Made by a program: the position numbers and the translations under genes. The notes under the pieces were generated by a model. That model did not search any database, had not been told where the DNA came from, and saw only the letters and a list, made by a program, of their open reading frames with translations. A stretch of DNA of 64,000 nt from Talaromyces rugulosus (Eukaryota > Ascomycota > Eurotiomycetes > Eurotiales > Trichocomaceae), in NCBI RefSeq assembly GCF_013368755.1, contig NC_049565.1, positions 3,410,001-3,474,000 on the forward strand, in the 5' to 3' direction. This document shows positions 20,655 through 32,118 of this stretch, piece by piece (position 1 is the stretch's first letter; every line of letters begins with the position of its first letter).

Positions 20655-20786
20655 CCATGATTACACATGATCTGCCTCCACGATTAGCCCACGTGATTTA
20701 CCTCCACGATTACACACGATTACACACAACCTGCCTCCACGACTTGCCTCCGTGATTACCCACGCAACTAGACGTGCCTCCATGAT
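20655..20786 (+). repeat. Degenerate short tandem repeat (CCTCCACGATTACAC-like)
   Basis: Seven or so imperfect units of CCTCCACGATTACAC, variously shortened. No function inferred. Confidence 0.5.
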
Positions 20787-21204
20787 GACATAGAAAACGG
20801 GTGATGACATCTCGTCCGGTGAAGATGTGGGTATTGGTCATCGTCGAAATTGTAATCAATGTGGTCAGCAGCACTTTAGACTCAGGGTCTCGTTCAAAAC
20901 ATCACACACTTTCCCGCGCACTCTGCTTTGTAGATGACAACATGATGCAATTAGAGTTCCATTAAATTTCCCAGGATATTTACGAAAATTCTACTTGCAC
21001 TCCCGATCCATATGATTGGTCTAAGTGCGGCGGCTACGGGGCTAGAGTCGGCCAAATTCCGAAATAGGCAAGTCTCTCGAACACCACAATCAGTAAGTCA
21101 ACGTTTCTTCACTTAAAAAACCCTGAGCAGTAATACCGCTTAAACCGGGCTACTATGCGATAGAACTGCTATTAACGATAGATTGTTGACTCTTTATTTC
21201 TGCA

Positions 21205-22932
21205 GTCATAGAGCCTAGCTATATCACAATATTACTTAACCCATCTGTTCTGGTCTTACTGATCACGTTTCTCACAACTCTGCATCAACTCTCAACATGG
21301 TTTCCGTTGCGGCAATTTAGAGGGCCTTGTTTGACTGGGTATCCCATCTTTGGATGGCTCGAATGGCGTTATCCAGAATATGAACCTCATCTATGAGAAG
21401 GTTAGTCTTGTATATGGTACACAGAGGAGCAGATAGAACTGTTGACTCTTTGGAAAACAAGATGGACTGATTGTTGAACCAGGACCGGTAGCCCGGATTG
21501 GACCTATGGAACTAATCACTGATGATCCTTTTCTGATCCGCCAGATGTCCAAGTGTAGCCTGGCTACAAACGTTCAGATTGGTACAGGCCAAGGAAGTTG
21601 ACCAAAACCGACAACGTGTTCAGCATTCAAGATAATGCAGAGCACGGTCAGTTGAAAAGGAAACTTGCTCCAGGGGTACCAGGATTCGATGCCGTCCAAC
21701 GAGGTTAGGTGTGATATTTGGCTGACTATTAATAGTATTCGGGGAAAAGCAACCGCACATTGGAAGAAGACATCAATGTTCAGGTACACTCTCTTGTCAA
21801 GTTGATCCGGCGGAAGTATCTTTGGACTGAATCCCATCCCCGCCACGTTGATTTCGCCAGGCTTAGTCAGTTCTTCACCATGGACGTCATCACAAAGATC
21901 GCCTACGGTAAAGCGTTCGGGTATCTACGGGACGACGAAGATAAGTTTGACTATCTCCGGACCATTGAGCGTGTGGTCCCATTTGTGGCTTTCTGTACCA
22001 GCTTTCCAGCTCTCTCGCGCCTCTTCGATTCGACCTGGGCACATCGGTTGGTTGGCCCTTCCCCTGGCGATAAGGCAGGAATTGGCCGGGTCCAGAGGTT
22101 ACTTCATGAATACCGTCGAACCACGCGGACACTGACCACTGCAGAGTCGCGGAAGCGGTGGTAGATGAACGGTATGGTGAGCTATCCGTGACCAAATCTG
22201 ACATGCTCGGGTCTTTTGTACAGCGACGTCTTCCTAGACGTCAGATGCAAGCTGAGGTACTATTTCAAATCACCGCCGGATCTGAGACGACGGCGACTGC
22301 TCTCCGGGCCACTTTGTTGCATCTTATCACCAAACCGAAGTATCTAGAGATGTTACGCGGCGAAATTTATTCCGCGATTGGGGCCCATCTAATTTCATGC
22401 CCTATCAGTGATGCGGACGTCAAAAGACTCCCGTTCCTGCAAGCCTGTGTGAAAGAAGGCTTGCGAATTCATCTTCCTTTCACTGGTCTCTTGATGAAAG
22501 AAGTCCCACCACAAGGAGACGTCATCCACGGAGTGTTTGTTCCGGGGGGGTACTAAAATCGGTCATAACATATGGGGAGTTCAACGTCACGCTATATTTG
22601 GCGACCGTACCGACCAGTTTGATCCCTATCGCTGGATGAAAGCCGGCCCAGAGCGAGAGAAAATGGAACAGACCCTCGACCTGGTGTTTGGCCATGCGCG
22701 GTGGGGTTGTCTTGGCAAATCGATTGCCTATCTTGAACTACATAAAGTGATTGTAGAGGTATGTACAAATTGCCATCCTCCGTGCAAGTTTCTGATCGGC
22801 GCTCCACAGCTGCTGCGTCAATTTGACTTTGAAATTGGCGATCCTCTCCAAGTGTGGACCAGTGTCAACCACAACTTATTTCTCCAGAAGAATATGTGGG
22901 TTCAAATCACCCCGCGGGTGGTTCAAAACTAG
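21205..22932 (+). pseudogene. Cytochrome P450 pseudogene (full-length relic)
   Basis: Pieces of one P450 appear in order but in several frames: a hydrophobic anchor (LVLLITFLTTL) before WFPLRQFRGP, then DGLIVEPGPVARIGPMELIT, then DNVFS, then EEDINVQVHSLVKLI, the I-helix AGSETTATALRA, the ExxR motif KEGLRIH and the heme region FGHARWGCLGKSIAYLE. Normal introns explain some breaks (near 21400 and 21703), but frame changes near 21590, 22130-22160 and 22550 (GGGGGG run) do not look like introns. The heme loop has Ala where FxxGRxxCxG has Gly. The type is close to fungal pisatin-demethylase/benzoate-hydroxylase-like P450s. The gene is dead unless the sequence has errors. Confidence 0.75.
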
Positions 22933-23110
22933 AAGGATACCAATTACGCTATTTCCAATCCGTTGTCTACGAGGTGACGCGCGTTAATAGGCAAATATGA
23001 AAATCTAACTTGTATCAGATCTGTACATGCACGGTAATTCTTGTAATTTATTATTAGAGATCTGCTCACCTATTTTTAGCGACAGCAAATGACCCTTAAC
23101 ATGGGGATAG

Positions 23111-23122
23111 ATTATATATAAA
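23111..23122 (+). promoter_or_regulatory. TATA-like element of the GH64 gene
   Basis: ATTATATATAAA about 55 bp before the likely start ATG 23175. Confidence 0.45.
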
Positions 23123-23174
23123 CCAGTTCGCCATTCAAGTTCCATACGCATGCTTGGACCCATTGACATTCGGC

Positions 23175-24353
23175 ATGATGGCATTGAATTTATTATCGCT
23201 CGTTCTTTTTATGAAGGTTGGTTTTCTTGCAGCCGCTCAGCTTCCAGTGTTTATAGTGAACAACGCCTCCGGAAATGACACCATCAATGCATACGTCACT
23301 GGATTAGACTTGAACAACGAATTGGTTCTGCTAAAACCTGATGGTTCTTGGTATTACCCAGATCCTGCAGTACAATCTTCAATTCCAAAATCGATCGCGG
23401 AGGACTTTGCGATCCGTGTCGGTGGAAAGGGGACTACGACCGCGATAAACCTCACAAGCGATCTTCTCGCCGGGCGCATATGGATTTCTATCAACTCTCT
23501 GGCATTTTTTACCGTCCTTGATGTAGGTGGTGTTGTCAGACTGGTGGAACCTTCGGTCACTGATTCGTCAGACCCAAACGCTTCTGTAAAATGGGGATTC
23601 ATCGAGTTTACCTACTCGAAACGAGACGGCGTATTCGCTAATATCAGTTACGTGGATTTTATTTGTCTTTCACTTGGAATATCGCTCTCCTCCGCAAATG
23701 GTCTTTAGCAGAAAGTTTTAGGACTTCCAGCCACTGCAACAACAAGGATCTGCCAAGATCTGAAAGCACAAGCGACGAAGGATGGTCAACCGTGGGACAA
23801 ACTTTGCATAAAGGATCCTGCTAATAATATCATTCGGATTCTCTCTCCCAACTCGTATATTACTATATATCCTGAAGCTTTCAAAGGATACTATGCCGAC
23901 TATGTAGATACGGTTTGGGACATGTATACTAGTGAGGGTCTTGTCATAAATACGCAGACATTTGCTAGTAATGTGACCTACACCACATTCAACAATAACC
24001 TTACATGTATAGGAGATAACCGCGGTTATGTCAAACCCACCGCGGCAGATATATTCAGCTGTAGTAGTGGGCCATTCGACATCGATGTAACGGACAATGA
24101 TATTCATCAGCTAGTCGTACCGCGTCTCTGCGCTGCCTTTGTGAGAAGTTCACTACTACTAGATAATATCCAACCCAGTTCAGATTTAATGGCCTACTAC
24201 AGTGCGACCCCGACTAATTATTACAGCAAATTTGTTCACGATTACGAACCTGATGGGAAAGGGTATGCGTTCTCATATGATGATGTTTGTCAATCCCAAT
24301 CTGGGCTTGTTACATCTAAAACTCCAACCTCATTGACTGTAACTATTGGTTGA
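23175..24353 (+). pseudogene. GH64-type beta-1,3-glucanase with one in-frame TAG
   Basis: From ATG 23175 the frame runs to a TAG at 23706-23708 and then continues in the same frame to 24353. Both sides are clearly one protein of about 392 residues. An N-terminal hydrophobic signal (MMALNLLSLVLFMKVGFLAAA) precedes VFIVNNASGND. Typical GH64 blocks follow: AYVTGLDL, LAGRIWISI, EPSVTDSSDPN, WGFIEFTYS, NISYVDFI and, after the stop, a DGQPWDKLCI..IRILSPNSY segment. The family hydrolyses beta-1,3-glucan outside the cell. The stop codon sits where family members have an ordinary residue, and CAG to TAG would be one transition. Everything else is intact, so the loss looks recent. A sequencing error is the alternative. 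Confidence 0.75.
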
Positions 24354-24809
24354 ACTTTGGTCGATGTTTGATCTCCGAAAAGGTACTGTATTGTATTGGA
24401 ATTGAAATTAGAAATTACAAGACTGTAACCAAATCCTTGTTTTCAACCACGTAAATTGAATTCCATTTCCGACATGAAAGCTTAAAGTCTACTTCGTGAC
24501 GGCGAAGTAAAACAAGCATTTTTTACGCATGTCATTTCACAGTTTCTTGAGACTTCTTCGCTTTACGTACGACAAACTCTTGCAGGAAATAGGACAGCCT
24601 ATTTGGAACTACACCTTCCTTGAAGGTGGCAATATGTTTACAAAAATGAAAGCTACAGCTAGCCCCTATTAGTGTCCGTTTGTCTACATGCAGGGAGATT
24701 TGAAACCAGATTTCCTTATTTGTAACCTCTGATTTACGGTAATTCCGCCCCATCATAGAGAAATTTCTACCTCCCAGTAGTTAATTAGTATATTCTTGCG
24801 GCACCGATA
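24354..24809. other. Short gene-poor stretch
   Basis: Between the GH64 relic and the second MITE. Nothing assigned. Confidence 0.4.
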
Positions 24810-25161
24810 CAGAGACATTCGAAACCTCCTTCAGTGTTTTACACATTCCTCTTTTTTTTTTGGCCCACTATCTAGGCAACAGTTGTTTCACACCAACCTG
24901 TATACAGCTAGGCTGTACCTTATCAGTCGTTGTAATACAGCTTACATAATACTATTTAGATGTCTCCCTCCAATAGATACGGTACAAGCCTGGGGAAAAC
25001 CAATCATTTCTACAGGGCCTCCACAAACTGTGCGTAATTACATGACAGATAAAATACGACCTAGCGGTATACGAGTTGGCGTGAAACTGCTGTTGCCTAG
25101 ATAGTGGGCCAAAAAAAAAGAAGAATGTGTAAAACACTGAAGGAGGTTTCGAATGTCTCTG
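24810..25161. mobile_element. MITE copy 2, 352 bp, inverted relative to copy 1
   Basis: CAGAGACATTCGAAACCTCC at the left end and its complement at the right, flanked by TA at 24808-24809 and 25162-25163. Internal sequence is the near-identical reverse complement of 3837-4188 and the length is the same, so both moved recently. Confidence 0.85.
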
Positions 25162-25517
25162 TATGTGCCATATTAAAACTATTTTCTTACTAACCAAGCA
25201 TCCGTGTCACCGCAGCGGGACACAATGGAGAGTGTGAGTGGGGTCCGGCAAGTTTCGAATCTGCCTTTAATGGACTGATGGAAGCAATTTGACATTACAG
25301 TATACATACATGATGCAAATCCATTCCAGGGTTTATGTTTCATGATCAGGTGTGAGGTAGACGCGAAAGCTTGCGTAACATAGGCTCGCTTCAAGATTTT
25401 CAAGTTCGAATAAGAGAATAATGATAATTTTGCCACTGCCGATGATCCTGACAAAAAATGTTTTAACTCAGTAATTTTGTGCGTATAAATCCGTTTGTGT
25501 ACAGCACAGCATGGAGT

Positions 25518-26372
25518 TTACAATTTTAAACAACGTCCCCCACCATCCCACATCTTTTTTATAACAGCAGCGTACCGATTCTTATCTACAGTCACATGAG
25601 CACAGTGTGAACTTCCACGAAACACAATCTCGTCTACAAGCCATCCTTTCCTTCGAGCCTCTTCCGCATGCGAATGAACATCCTTCCAATTTGTCACCTG
25701 ATCTGTCGCCGAATAGATATAGCAAATATTCGTCGTGTTCACAAATTCGGGGTCTAAGACTGTACGCCGCATTACCGTTTGAGAATTCTCCTCTCGTCCC
25801 ATGATATATGATGCCCAGACTGGAAGCAGTATAGTATGTGCTAGTAACGCGACCCCACATCTTTGTACCTTTGAGCGAGGCTGTGAAGCAACTATAGCAT
25901 TGTGAGTTCGGCAATACATCCCACCGTCAGGACTACTGTCCATGATGATTCCGAGCAGATGGAGCGGACGAGCGGCTTTTTCACGGAGCAAAAATAGGAG
26001 TTGAGTCATTGTCAAGGCACCGCCATTCGAAAATGAATGAAGCAATATTTTGACCTCATTGTTCTGGGGCTCTTCCTCCCACGGGTGTATTTGATTTGCT
26101 GCATGGTTAAGAACAGACCGCACAGCCGGCTTGAGACTGGCCCGTTGTCAAGCATAAGAAGAGATTAGGTCGGTAGCAGCGGTTTCTATGAGGAGTATTT
26201 GGGCGCCAGGTGCTATTACCTTGTACAGGTCTATGTATTTGGTAATATGTCGGCGATCCGCATCAGTCCAACTGCATATGAGTATCAACTGACCAGGTAT
26301 GGTGGGAAAAGGACCAGTCGTGTAAGCTGAAACTCGGGTTTGAGACCCACAAGATCTTTGAGGGTTTGACAT
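25518..26372 (-). pseudogene. DUF829/TMEM53-like alpha/beta-hydrolase with one in-frame TGA
   Basis: Reading from ATG 26372, the frame gives PGQLILICSWTDADRRHITK and YIDLYKVIAPGAQILLIET, then meets TGA at 26148-26150 and continues in the same frame with RASLKPAVRSVLNHA, the nucleophile-elbow region ILLHSFSNGG, MDSSPDGG and the C-terminal GSSHCAHV that supplies the His. Order and spacing match TMEM53/DUF829 proteins of about 280 residues. The stop occupies a position normally inside the RLKP helix, and CGA to TGA is one transition. No GT-AG pair removes it convincingly. It lies divergent to the MFS transporter at 26615. Confidence 0.7.
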
Positions 26373-26571
26373 ATGTACCTGCAGCGGAAATAACTGGTTT
26401 AGTCCGGAGCATGGAGAGCCTTGCTCTTGAATTTATATTTATCACGCCCCAGGCGTTCATCCAACATACCCCGTATCTCTTAACATGCCAAGGATTACAG
26501 GTGATTTTTCTTGTGAGTCAGCATGATTATGGCTAATCGTCGTCACGTAATGAACAGGCCTAATCAGTCAG

Positions 26572-26579
26572 TATAAATA
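26572..26579 (+). promoter_or_regulatory. TATA-like element of the MFS gene
   Basis: TATAAATA 36 bp before ATG 26615 and 54 bp before ATG 26633. Confidence 0.5.
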
Positions 26580-26614
26580 CCACCCATGCAGCACTGCTGT
26601 GAAATGATTAGTTT

Positions 26615-28327
26615 ATGCATAGTTTCTTAGCCATGGCTAGATACCAGAAGAAGTCCAAGCAGACTGTTCCTCTGTCATACGCCGGCTCTGAGGGGGCCAA
26701 GGAAATTCCAAAACGACACTGGGTACCAGGGGTCAGCGAATGGTTGATTCTCGGATGCTTAACGGAAATGAGCTTAGTCATTGCACTTGATGCAACAGTA
26801 ATTGTTCCGGTTCTACCGGTAGGTGATCCAACATTATCTTATTATTATACTTGCTCTAACTCTGTTAGACTATTGCCTCTTCCCTTCATGGCAGCACCAC
26901 CGCTACATTCTGGGTGGGATCAGCATATCTACTTACTAGTGCCATTTTCCAGCCCTTTATTATTGCTTTGTCCGACGAGTTTGGTCGGCGTCTGCTACTT
27001 TTCCTGTGTAGCCTCTCGTTCAGTTTGGGTACCTTGATATGCTGTCTTTCTCGAAGTTTTTCACAGCTTTTACCCGGTCGAGCGATTCAAGGTGTTGGGG
27101 GAGGCGGGATCATGGCTTTGAATAACGTCATCATCTCTGATATTATCCCCCTGCGTCAACGACCTTTATATTTGGCTGCTCCGCAGCTCGCATGGGCGAT
27201 CGGAACCATCACCGGTCCTCTGCTCGGCGGCCTATTTGCTGAGCATACTAAGTGGCGCTGGATCTTTTACTTGAATTTTCCATTTTGCCTTGTGGGCGTG
27301 ATCATGATTCCATTCGCGGTGCGGTTGAACGCGCAACGTCCAAGTCTGAAAGACCGAATGAGAAGGATGGACTGGATTGGCATGAGTCTGTTTACTGTGA
27401 GCATCACTTCTATTCTGGTTCCACTCACGTGGGGGGGAGTTGAGTTTGCTTGGTACAGTTGGCAAACCCTAGTGCCTCTTATCTTGGGAGTAATTATCTT
27501 ACCTTTTACCATTTTCTATGAACACTATATCCCTTTGCGGCCATTCCTCCAGCTGTCGCTATTTGACAGTAGATCTGCGAATGCCGCATACTTTGGCTCT
27601 CTAATCCAGGGTCTTCTGGTATGTGCTCATGAAAATCCTCAATCTCCAATAAAACTAAATAAGATAGTTGTTTTGCACTCTCTATTATGTCCCCGTATAT
27701 TTCGAGGCAGTCAAAAACTTCGGTCCCGTCAAGACAGGACTCAGCTTGATGCCAGCAACAGCAACCTTGGTCCCAATGAGCATTATCACAGGAGCAGCGA
27801 TGCGCCGACTTGGTAGATTTCGTTGGGCAATATGGTCTGGGTGGCTGATCACCATACCAGCGACTGGACTATTGATCCTTCTCAATGCCGACACCACCAC
27901 TCATTCTTGGGTGCTAATCCTGATTGTAGTGGGTGTCGGTTACGGCCTTCTTCTCATGTCTCTCAACTACTGCACTCAGGTCATCGGAAATAGCCAGAAT
28001 TCTGCCAACGCTGCGGTCATGTATACTTTCTTAAGGTCATGCGGTATTTGCCTTGGTGTTGCCCTTGGTGGTGCCGTTTTTCAGAATCAACTTGTGGTTC
28101 ACCTGAGAAGGATGCATCTCCCAACCGAGATTGCATCCGACGCCATGTCGTTGATAAGTACCCTGACCGGGAGTCGCGAGACGGTCGCCCCCGCTATTTT
28201 AAAATCATTTCATAATGTGTGCGAATTCATGCTTGCCTTTGCAACCTTGGGGGGGGTCTTGTCTATTTTTATCGAGTCTGCTTCGCCAGACGCAGATTTG
28301 AACTCGGAGCATGTGGTTACAAGTTGA
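26615..28327 (+). CDS. MFS drug/metabolite transporter, 14-TM DHA-type (about 537 aa)
   Basis: Exons 26615-26818, 26869-27618 and 27668-28327 (introns 50 and 49 bp) join in frame. ATG 26633 is a possible alternative start 18 bp downstream. A polar N-terminus precedes the first membrane segment (ALDATVIVPVLP, completed by exon 2). The loop DEFGRR is MFS motif A, and GRAIQGVGGGGIMALNN with the following GPLLGGLF are the membrane-4/5 motifs of the H+-antiporter family. Later segments fit 12-14 helices. Such proteins export toxic compounds or secondary metabolites at the plasma membrane. No biosynthetic gene is intact next to it, though a P450 relic lies 3.7 kb upstream. Confidence 0.8.
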
Positions 28328-29032
28328 TTTTCTATACAATAGCGGAGAACGTTGGACAGCAACAGTAAGACGTCTGTATTAAGGCTTCATGCGAATTATA
28401 CGCAGTGGAATACCTTTGTTGGTTGGGTGTAACACGTTTGGCGGTAGAAATAGCAGCGATTTTTGCTGCTCAATTTGAAACCTCTAAATGACTTGGAATC
28501 TTCAATGTTAATCGGCGAAATGTTCTTCATGTTGGAGATTATCAATTTTCATGACCATGCAGCACATGGAGATGCTTTACAAGATTAACATGAATACTAC
28601 TGTACTGAGAAAAGTTCAGTGGCTTCTCTTCTGAACAAGAATTTGATAATCTATGTGTCTACCAGATTAACTTGGGAATTCTGCAGCAGATGCTATTTTG
28701 TCCTCGGGATTCACTGTTCAACTCAAAAAAGACTGCTTCATCTGGCCAGTTTGAATGACATCTTGCAGACAGGATCTTCTAACTATTTATTTTTGGTACC
28801 TGCCACCAATTTTAGTAATCCGTGTACACAACCCTCGTACACCAGGCGTATGTATAGGTATACACTAATCTCGATATAGGGCATTTATTAATAGGTAGCG
28901 TGCCGTTTTCTATAAATAGAGTTCCAAATTTGGTTCAAAAAGAGTATTTCAACCGTTCCGCGTCCCTTTCACTTGAGCTTCAAACATCCTTCCACTTCAG
29001 ACCCCACAATCCTTGTCTTCCATATAAGCACA
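28328..29032. other. Intergenic
   Basis: No gene supported. Contains the promoter of the small gene at 29033. Confidence 0.4.
28911..28920 (+). promoter_or_regulatory. TATA-like element
   Basis: TATAAATAGA, 113 bp before ATG 29033. One of the better TATA matches in the window. Confidence 0.45.
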
Positions 29033-29458
29033 ATGGCAGAACAAATACAAAAGATTCGCCAGTACATTAGAAATCATGAAATACTTTCCCACTTGGAAGA
29101 ATTGAATAAATTTTGCAACTTCATTGAGCAAAGCAAAACATCCGATTTAAATACAGGTGCTACTCGTGATATAGAGGACACCATGCGACAAGTATGGACA
29201 ATGGGGGGGAAGCGCTCTCGAGACGAGTCTTCGGACTCGGAGGATAATGAAAGAAAGCCAGTTTCAAAGCGCCTTCGTGGCCAATCTCCTGACTCGGAGG
29301 ACGATAAAACAAAGCCAGGTTCAAAGAAGAGAAAGACTGGGAAGCGCCCTCGTGACGAATCTTCTGACTTGGACGATGAAACAAAGCCAAATCTAAAGAA
29401 GAGAATAGTTTCATCCGAGGGCACTTCAAGAATTACTTTATTTGGGCCCAGGGCTTAG
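29033..29458 (+). CDS. Small charged repeat protein, hypothetical (141 aa)
   Basis: Starts MAEQIQKIRQYIRNHE. Residues 1-60 are helical. Residues about 70-130 contain three imperfect repeats of the type KRxRDESSDSEDxxxKPxxKK, alternating strongly basic and acidic Ser/Asp clusters (KRSRDESSDSED, KRLRGQSPDSEDD, KRPRDESSDLDDE). The basic clusters look like nuclear localisation signals and the SDSED clusters like casein-kinase-2 sites. No family recognised. A TATA-like element lies upstream. The open frame, repeat structure and ATG context support a real gene. Confidence 0.55.
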   Translation: MAEQIQKIRQYIRNHEILSHLEELNKFCNFIEQSKTSDLNTGATRDIEDTMRQVWTMGGKRSRDESSDSEDNERKPVSKRLRGQSPDSEDDKTKPGSKKRKTGKRPRDESSDLDDETKPNLKKRIVSSEGTSRITLFGPRA

Positions 29459-30312
29459 ATTGCCATTTTGTGGTTGACTTTCAGGCTCCCGGTTTGGGAA
29501 TACTACGCTCTTTACCTGTTTTCTTTGTTCGTTTGTCAGTGCATAGTAGCTTAAATTCTAGAAATCCAATCAAATCTTCGGAAGAAAAACCTCCGAGAAA
29601 TTACGGAAGTCTTTTTAATAATAAGGCGTAAAAAAGGTGGTGATAAAAGTACTCGAAACTTATCATTTCTATAGCATTGTCACGATTAATGTAGAGGACT
29701 CTCAGCATAATATGAGGAACTTTAGACGAGAATGAGAGATATTGCGGAGATCAAAAGAGACGAGGAACTATATTCGCATGCTACTTCATACTGGAGGTTC
29801 TCAACATCGTCTATTCTACAGTAACTCGATACTTGACTTTGTCTATAGGCTAGACATTGTATAAAGACTCCCATCGTAGTTGAATAAATAGTTCCCTGAG
29901 GAGCTAAACTCTAGATAGTAAAAGAAATGCTTTATATGTACGTCTATACAGTCATTCTTGAAATCGATTTGACCAGTAAACATTAGTATCTCCGTACTTA
30001 ATACTTAGTTGAATGAAAATGATTTGTCGCTCTACCTCTATCCATACAGTAGTATATGTTCAAAGTAAATAAATCCACACTAAGGCCTTTATGTGGTTTC
30101 ATCTTTGGAGCATTCGAAATCAACGATATTAAACCCTGAATTAGAAACATCCGACTCAAAAATAGAAAAGGGTATTGCTTAATTTAGACTCTGGAGAGTG
30201 TTTAAAAATAGATTGGTTTAAATATAGATTAGTTTCAAAATAGACTACGACACAGCTATAAATCGACCGCATTTCCCGCCGACAAAGTATAACATCAGCC
30301 TCAAGTTACACA
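29459..30312. other. AT-rich intergenic
   Basis: About 850 bp without a credible frame. The last 60 bp hold the promoter of the next gene. Confidence 0.4.
30257..30263 (+). promoter_or_regulatory. TATA-like element
   Basis: TATAAAT 50 bp before ATG 30313. Confidence 0.45.
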
Positions 30313-32118
30313 ATGTCCCTCACTCCAAGAACATCGGTTGAGCGTTACATACCACCAGATGACCTCTACAAAGAAGCTACGTCTTTTGTGGCTGCTTTAA
30401 AGAGCAATCCATCTGATAAAGACGCAGTCAAGAATTTAAATGAAGCCAATGACGCTATCAAAAAATATAATACTGAGAACCGGTTTACAGAAAATGACGG
30501 ACTTATCCCAATCCCGGAAATTCAAAGTAATATACAAGAGTACGAGGATCTCAAACGTCTGGTAGAGGATCCGGAAAATATCGAAGCGCTATCAAAGCTT
30601 CAAGAACTTTGTGACAAATGGAATATTGTTGTTAAAAAAAATGCCTTCCCCGGAGATTGGAGTCTCACATTGCCAGAAGTGCCAACCAAGGAAATCCCAC
30701 CCCCAAAGACAGTGGCCGATCTGTATGCACAGGCCGATCAATGGATTTTCCAGCTAGGAAATAGTCCTCAGGAGCCTAATGCTGTTGGGGAGCTTGAGAA
30801 AATCAATGAGCAAATCACAGAAGACTCTAAGAAAATCGATATTAACGGATATCAAGCTTCTGCAAAAGATCTTGCTGAGAGTTTACAAGCTCACACTCAG
30901 GCCCCAACTCAAGGAAATTATGATACCTTTCAGCTCTGCCGTAATAAGCTAGTCCAGTTTATCCAGGAACATAATTACCCCAATAGTTGGCTCCCTCAAA
31001 ATATAGATCCCCCAAAGCGAACTCGTTATGAACTACTCCTGGAAGCTAAACCTTACATTGACAAGTTATTTGGCAAAGCAGATGATAGTGATTCTTTCCA
31101 AAAAATACTCGAAATTAACCAGAAGATAGCAGATCCTAACGGAGAAATCCCTATAAGTCAATTGCGGGAAGCCTATGGCAATGGCCAAAAATACATGAAA
31201 CAGTTAATACAGGACCCATATAACGAGGATTTTTACAACACTTATGAAATCTGAAGACATGACACTGATAAACTGATTCGAAGCAGTCGTTTACCAGAAA
31301 CCTGGGCAATTCCACAACCGAACATGGAAAAACTTAGAAAGAACAAACCAAACCTCAATTTCGATACAAAATGGAAACCAGGGCTGACTGAACAAGGAGA
31401 GGACATAGTAGGAATGGCTCCAACACGCCAGACTACTGCATTGAATGAGGTGGTGCCTATCAGATGCAAATTTGCTGTATACAAGCCAACAGAAAAGAAT
31501 AAAATTGCCTATGTCGACTCTTCCGAGCTCGGCGAACGCGCGTGTAAAGGTTATCTAAAAGACATCCCTGATTCAGGGCGCTTGGATCTCGGGACTGGAA
31601 AACAGGGATTCACAAGGGCGGACAGGGCCAAAGTTGGGAAGGTTGTCGGATTTGACTGTGACCCGGAAACAGCTCCTAATAGGTACCCTACTGGTGTCGT
31701 CTTGGTCACGTGGGAAGCCGGCGAATTTAGGGTTATGAATCGAAGCGATTTCCGCAAGATAATGACGATGAAATGCGCAGATAAAATGATAGAAGATTTT
31801 CATATAAAGAACGACCTACCATTTAAGTTTTCCAAGAGAGTAAGCCAAGGACCAATCTCCCGAAGCAGCTCCCGAAGCAACACACCAGATCTTGCATTCG
31901 AGAGTCACCTTGAGACTCGTCTTACACAATTGGACAATAAGTTGGCAAGCTATGTGGAAAAGAGTGACCAGAAATTAAATGATTTTAGAAAAGAAATCGA
32001 TCTCAAATTCGAGGCAATGATGACGGCTATTACGCAGCAGTCCGATAAAAAGTTCCAAACAATTATGGACGACTTCAATGGAAAATTCGTAGAGATCCGG
32101 GAAGGGGTTAAGCTGTGA
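30313..32118 (+). pseudogene. Three-repeat hypothetical protein with one in-frame TGA (602 codons)
   Basis: One frame is open on both sides of a TGA at 31252-31254. The N-terminal part holds three repeats of about 105 residues, each with an LY..A helix, an I-P-I or similar turn, a Y..L helix, a DP.N segment and a closing W block (FPGDWSLTLPEVP; YPNSWLPQNIDPP; LPETWAIPQPN). The TGA falls inside repeat 3, where repeat 2 has TGC. The C-terminal part (from about residue 350) has VVGFDCDPETAPNRYPTGVV and TWEAGEFRVMNRSDFRKIM, then a Ser/Arg linker and a coiled coil (LETRLTQLDNKLASYVEKSD). I do not recognise the family. The repeats continue across the stop, so this was one gene. If translation stops at 31254 a 313-residue repeat-only protein remains. 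Confidence 0.6.

Larger units (their letters stand above)
19933..21204. other. Gene-poor stretch with short repeats
   Basis: Holds the inverted repeat end (20128-20156), a degenerate short tandem repeat (20655-20786) and otherwise nothing that I can assign. Confidence 0.4.

Noticed and set aside
23706..31254. Idea that in-frame TGA/TAG codons are read through or reassigned
   Set aside because: TGA and TAG end several intact genes here (for example the ferric-reductase-like gene at 34532 and the monooxygenase at 54071), and the contexts do not fit a known readthrough signal.
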